NCBI GenBank assembly: GCA_004011965.1
Contig: RYZV01000001.1
Coordinates: 28,701 to 92,700 of the forward strand
Source of the DNA: Mycoplasma sp. ATU-Cv-703
Lineage (GTDB): Bacteria; Bacillota_I; Bacilli_A; Mycoplasmatales; Metamycoplasmataceae
Length of the DNA: 64,000 nt
Direction: 5' to 3'
Below, piece after piece: positions 57,517 through 64,000 of the stretch (the first letter of the stretch is position 1; every line of letters starts with the position of its first letter). Both the position numbers and the translations under genes were made by a program. The notes under the pieces were generated by a model, which saw nothing but the letters and a program-made list of their open reading frames with translations, was not told the origin of the DNA and ran no database searches.

Positions 57517-58632
57517 TTAGAGCAAGTAGTTTTTAAGACCTTTCTGATCAAAAACTTGGTCAATTTCGCCAGCCCCTAAGCAAAGCGAATCGGCGTATAA
57601 AACGCATTGCTGACCAGGCGTCACAGCCCAGTGTCCGGTTGGGTAATCAACGCGCAAGCGGTCTTTTTCCCAAGTCAGCGAAACATCAACGCTTGAACTG
57701 CGATAGCGAAATTTAGCCTGGGCTTTCTGAGGACGGTAATCATCAACTAGTCAGTTAACTTTTTTGAGCGTGACGGCTTGGGAAAGTAAAAACTGAGAGT
57801 CGCTAAGCGGCGCGACGTAAAGAATGTTTCGGGTCACGTTTTTACCAACTACGTAGTAGCGCTCAGACTGACCACCCAAATTTAGGCCCTCGCGTTGACC
57901 GATGGTGTAAAACGCGACGCCTTGGTGTTGACCAATTTTTTTAAGAGTGGTTAAATCTACGATATCTCCGGACTTTTTGGGTAAATAATTCTCAAGAAAA
58001 AGCGTGAACTTTCGGTTACCGACAAAACAAATTCCCGTCGAATCTTTTTTGCTCGCGACTTCTAAACCAACTTGGCGAGCAATTTCACGTACCTTTTCCT
58101 TAGTGTAATCAGCCAGCGGGAAAAGTACATGAGCAAACTGCTCGGCCTTGGTTTGAGCGAGAAAATAAGTCTGGTCTTTAGTTTGATCGAGTGGCTGGTG
58201 CAGTTGACCAGCCTGGTTACGGGCGTAATGCCCCGTGGCCAGAAACTGCTGATCGGGTCAGTTTTGGCGAATTCACTGCCAAAGTGCACCGAATTTAATT
58301 AAGCGGTTGCACCAAACATCTGGGTTAGGGGTGTAACCTTGCCGGTACCCTTGGATCAAATTTTGAAAAACTTCGTTTCAATACTTATCGACAAAATCAA
58401 CTCGCGTTAATTCGATACCCAGTTTTTGGGCGACTTTCAGCGCGTCTTGGTAATCGGTTTCCTGGGGACAATTTTGACTAGGAACTTTTAGAGCACTAAC
58501 TTGGACTTGGTTAGCTAAATCATCCCAGTTGCGCATAAAAACGGCCCTGACCTCATGACCTTGCCTAAGCAATAGTCACGCGGCCACGGCTGAGTCTACT
58601 CCGCCCGAGAGGGCAATAACTACTTTTGCCAT
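57517..58632 (-). CDS. mnmA: tRNA-specific 2-thiouridylase MnmA
   Basis: 371-residue enzyme that thiolates U34 of tRNA-Lys, Glu and Gln. It has the PP-loop SGGVDS (9-14), the first catalytic cysteine in NPDVWCN (Cys108), and the persulfide-carrying cysteine in STGICF (Cys202), plus GHYAR and YTIGQREGL. The length is normal for the family. The start is 10 bp after the ogt stop, and a TATAAT box at 58642-58647 overlaps that stop only 9 nt before the ATG. mnmA could therefore be read both from upstream and from its own near-leaderless promoter. Confidence 0.97.
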
Positions 58633-58641
58633 AACAGAAAA

Positions 58642-58647
58642 ATTATA
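58642..58647 (-). promoter_or_regulatory. start-proximal -10 box of mnmA overlapping the ogt stop
   Basis: TATAAT, preceded by CGG, 9 nt before the mnmA ATG. It includes the TAA stop codon of ogt. The predicted leader is about 2-3 nt. Confidence 0.5.
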
Positions 58648-59188
58648 CCGCTCTGGAAGCGGCAAAGTCGCGTTCAAGTTGCCACAAAAAATGCTTCATT
58701 TTGATCCCGCCGCGGTAAGATCCAACTTGGGTCAAGTTGGCGTGGGTAACCCGGTGGCAAGGCACAAGCAGTAAAAACGGGTTGTTGGATAAAGCGTTTC
58801 CGACTGCTCGGGCCGCTCGCGGCTGGCCAACTTTAGCGGCTAAAGCTTGGTAAGTAAGTAACTCGCCGCGGTGAGTTTTAACTAACTGGGCGTAAACACG
58901 TCGGGCGAAGGGAGAAACATTTTGCCAAGCGACTTTTTGCGCGTCCATTTTCGTTTTTCGGCCTTGGAAGTACTCATCCAGTCAATCACCAAAGTACTTA
59001 GTCTGCTGGCAGCAGCGGACTAGTCGGACCGGCTTTTTGAGGCGACTGAGAAGTTTTTTAAGTCTTAAATTTTCAATTGGATCTTGACCTGGAGCGATTA
59101 CATCCAACAGACAAAGTTGACCGTTTTGCGTGACGATTAAAAAACGCCGGTCGGCAAAATTACGGATGTCAAAAAATAACTTGTTCAT
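58643..59188 (-). CDS. ogt: methylated-DNA-protein cysteine methyltransferase
   Basis: 181-residue suicide repair enzyme that transfers the methyl group from O6-methylguanine to its own cysteine. The N-terminal domain ends with WLDEYFQGRK, which contains one TGA-encoded Trp (residue 69). The C-terminal domain has the helix-turn-helix region PRAARAVGNALSNNP and the active site PCHRV (Cys144), followed by GSYRGG. ATG 59188 lies 19 bp after the stop of the small lipoprotein upstream, and mnmA follows after 10 bp. Confidence 0.95.
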
Positions 59189-59207
59189 TAACTAAGATTT
59201 TAACGCT

Positions 59208-59552
59208 CTAAGCGCGCTGGGTGACAATTTCTAAGGTGACTTGCCCTTGATCGCCTTGAACTTCAAAAAGAACAACCGTTTGACCCACGTGGAAATGGTG
59301 GTTTTGGTTAAGTCACTTGGTTAATTTTTCAAGGGCGCTTTTTTTAACCGGATCCGATAAAGCAGAGCTTTTTTCAATCGCTGTCTTTAAATCTTCTTCA
59401 AGACTAGTTTGGCTGAGCGGGTGAATTCCGTCGACTTGAGTGCGAACTTTGGCAGTCAAACTTAAATCAACGTGCGGCGCACAACTCACGACTTGGGTTG
59501 GTAGTCAAAAACCGCCCAAAGTTAAAATCACACCCCAAGAAAGTTTTTTCAC
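59208..59552 (-). CDS. small lipoprotein lp11, related to lp10
   Basis: 114 residues. The signal peptide ends TQVVSC (Cys24), followed by a mature domain of about 90 residues: AKVRTQVDGIHPLSQ, a helical stretch rich in Lys/Glu, then HFHVGQTVVLFEVQGDQGQVTLEIVTQ. The start is taken as GTG 59552 because an in-frame TAA lies a few codons upstream and no ATG is available; GGA abuts the start, so the ribosome site is poor. One in-frame TGA is Trp in the signal peptide and another lies before the FHVG motif. It is the first gene of a probable lp11-ogt-mnmA group. Function unknown. Confidence 0.75.
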
Positions 59553-59668
59553 TCCAACAGTTTAACTTATTCACGCAACATTTTTACAAAAATTGTAGTT
59601 TGAACGTTGGATATTTTTAAATTGTCAATTAAACTGAAAACTTAAATTTTTAAGTCAGTCTCAGAAAA

Positions 59669-59836
59669 CTAAACTTTTTTCTCTTTGTCTTCTTGGTTAG
59701 CTATTTTGGAAATTCCGGGAGAAACTGGGTCAACTGTCTTTTGGTAAAACTGATCGTAATAAACCAGTCCAGCTACAATCGGGAAAACGGCGGTTGAAGT
59801 AGCGATAACTAGCAATGTTTTAGTAAACTTTTTCAT
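59669..59836 (-). CDS. 55-residue single-helix membrane peptide
   Basis: ATG 59836 is preceded by AGGGGG at 5-nt spacing, the strongest ribosome site in the window, and by TGCTATAAT at 59862-59867. The peptide has a basic start (MKKFTKTLLV), one hydrophobic helix (about 7-26, ending LVYY), then a hydrophilic tail that finishes with a charged NQEDKEKKV. There is no cysteine, so it is not a lipoprotein. It sits between the 23S terminator and lp11. I do not recognise the family; the expression signals argue that it is real. Confidence 0.7.
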   Translation of the reverse strand: MKKFTKTLLVIATSTAVFPIVAGLVYYDQFYQKTVDPVSPGISKIANQEDKEKKV

Positions 59837-59861
59837 GTTTTCCCCCTCGTTATTCTAATTA

Positions 59862-59867
59862 TTATAG
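59862..59867 (-). promoter_or_regulatory. extended -10 box of the 55-aa gene
   Basis: TGCTATAAT about 25 nt upstream of ATG 59836, immediately downstream of the rRNA terminator. Confidence 0.6.
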
Positions 59868-59920
59868 CATAAAACAACTAATATCCAATAAATAAATCAC
59901 CTAACACCGGAGAAGTCCCA

Positions 59921-59944
59921 ATAAAAAACTGCCCTCTCGGCAGC
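59921..59944 (-). terminator. rho-independent terminator of the 23S rRNA transcript
   Basis: Stem CTGCC / GGCAG with GAGAG in the loop, followed on the minus strand by TTTTTTATT. It lies just beyond the 3' half of the 23S processing stalk. Confidence 0.85.
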
Positions 59945-59949
59945 GCGAA

Positions 59950-59970
59950 GAACCTTCAAAACTGAATAGC
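59950..59970 (-). other. 3' arm of the 23S rRNA processing stalk
   Basis: In the transcript this reads GCTATTCAGTTTTGAAGG and pairs with the 5' arm at 63009-63029 over 13 perfect base pairs plus further partial pairing. It encloses the 23S as an RNase III-type substrate. Confidence 0.7.
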
Positions 59971-59989
59971 TTCAAAATCAATCTTTTTC

Positions 59990-62892
<2,903 letters not shown>

Positions 62893-63008
62893 AAGCCTAT
62901 TGTTTAGTATTGCCGCGAATCAAGCTTGCGCTTGACTCTCGGCGAGATGATTTTATGTTTATCTTAGACGAAAAACTTTAGTTTTTGTGTTGTCTAAAGA
63001 TTTACTTT

Positions 63009-63029
63009 GCTATTCAGTTTTCAAAGAAC
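63009..63029 (-). other. 5' arm of the 23S rRNA processing stalk
   Basis: The transcript reads GTTCTTTGAAAACTGAATAGC, complementary to the 3' arm at 59950-59970. Confidence 0.7.
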
Positions 63030-63140
63030 TTTAACTAATTTGAGATAACTAATTTTTAAATGAGAAAAGTTCGCTGTTTAGCGGTTTTCTTCAAGATGAT
63101 TGACGCTAAACCAGAACTAAGATTAGTAATCTCGTTTTCC

Positions 63141-63146
63141 ATTATA
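63141..63146 (-). promoter_or_regulatory. promoter-like TATAAT upstream of 23S
   Basis: The minus strand reads CATGTATAATGG about 250 nt upstream of mature 23S and downstream of the 16S terminator. The -35 is poor. Its position predicts independent transcription of 23S. Confidence 0.5.
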
Positions 63147-63300
63147 CATGATTAAATCCGGGGTAAATTGAGAAAATTAGCATTATTTTTTAGAAAATTG
63201 CCGCCGGATCAAGTTTTATGGTCGCGAGTTAAATAGTGCCCCTAATTTTAGCCAGAATTAAACCCGGAAGTTCAACGACTTTTAGCTTGAAAAACTCCAA

Positions 63301-63326
63301 TAAAAAATGCCTCCCTTGCAGGAGGC
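63301..63326 (-). terminator. rho-independent terminator after 16S rRNA
   Basis: Stem GCCTCC / GGAGGC with a 6-nt loop, then A plus TTTTTT on the minus strand. It follows the 16S 3' flank and has the same stalk-then-terminator layout as the end of 23S. Confidence 0.8.
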
Positions 63327-63461
63327 GCCTTTAAAAGAACTTTCAAAACTGAATATAAACGTTTCCATGACACTCTAGTTAGATTTGTTTGTGAGATCAA
63401 TTGCTAACTAAAGATTTGTGAATGTGTGTGATCTTGACGATCAAGATCAATTTGTACTCCG

Positions 63462-64000
<539 letters not shown>

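Larger units (their letters stand above)
62893..63461 (-). other. 16S-23S spacer with terminator and promoter, no tRNA
   Basis: About 570 bp. In transcript order it holds a perfect 8-bp hairpin (63430-63448), the 16S 3' stalk arm (about 63339-63355), a terminator (63301-63326), a TATAAT box (63141-63146) and the 23S 5' stalk arm (63009-63029). No tRNA is recognisable. Confidence 0.75.

Overview
This window comes from a mollicute (Mycoplasma-type bacterium) that reads UGA as tryptophan. Almost every long gene is cut by in-frame TGA codons at positions where its family has Trp (MnmA, AlaS, EcfT, OppA), and the frames are open once TGA is read as Trp. All recognisable genes lie on the minus strand, so transcription runs from high to low coordinates. 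G+C looks near 40% by eye, high for a mycoplasma; no species is claimed.

From right to left: (1) 59.9-64.0 kb holds the 3' part of 16S rRNA and a complete 23S rRNA. Each is followed by its own terminator, and a promoter-like TATAAT lies between them. There is no tRNA in the spacer and no 5S gene follows. (2) 54.9-59.9 kb carries a 55-aa membrane peptide, a small lipoprotein, ogt (alkylated-DNA repair), mnmA (tRNA 2-thiouridylase) and alaS. (3) 8.76-54.78 kb, about 46 kb or 72% of the window, is an unbroken same-strand array of ten lipoprotein genes, lp1 to lp10 numbered from low to high coordinate. Nine belong to one modular family: a lipobox signal peptide, a conserved three-unit N-terminal module, a variable number of ~90-110-residue repeats of the Lipoprotein-17 type (LPS-Q/E-I/V ... 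LGL ... DDxxGxIxVxV ... I-x-GFKT), and a ~700-residue C-terminal module with the signature H-x-RG-x-L-x3-YG-x2-SLPEF. Sizes run from 244 to 2207 residues. Most members have their own extended -10 promoter. (4) 3.0-8.65 kb carries a membrane-anchored putative methyltransferase-like protein, greA, hpt, and a compact ecfA1-ecfA2-ecfT-rbgA-apt operon. (5) 0-2.96 kb is the start of an opp oligopeptide transporter operon (oppA, then oppB running off the window).

The housekeeping genes fit a parasitic minimal-genome lifestyle: peptide import (Opp), vitamin import (ECF), purine salvage (apt, hpt), ribosome assembly (rbgA) and tRNA charging and modification. The standout feature is the giant lipoprotein array. 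Its members look like products of duplication, repeat expansion or contraction, gene conversion (a 65-bp identical block shared by lp3 and lp4) and domain swapping (lp7 pairs an lp3/lp4-like N-half with an lp5/lp6-like C-module). This is the pattern expected of a surface-antigen or adhesin repertoire. The function of the C-terminal module cannot be read from sequence alone.
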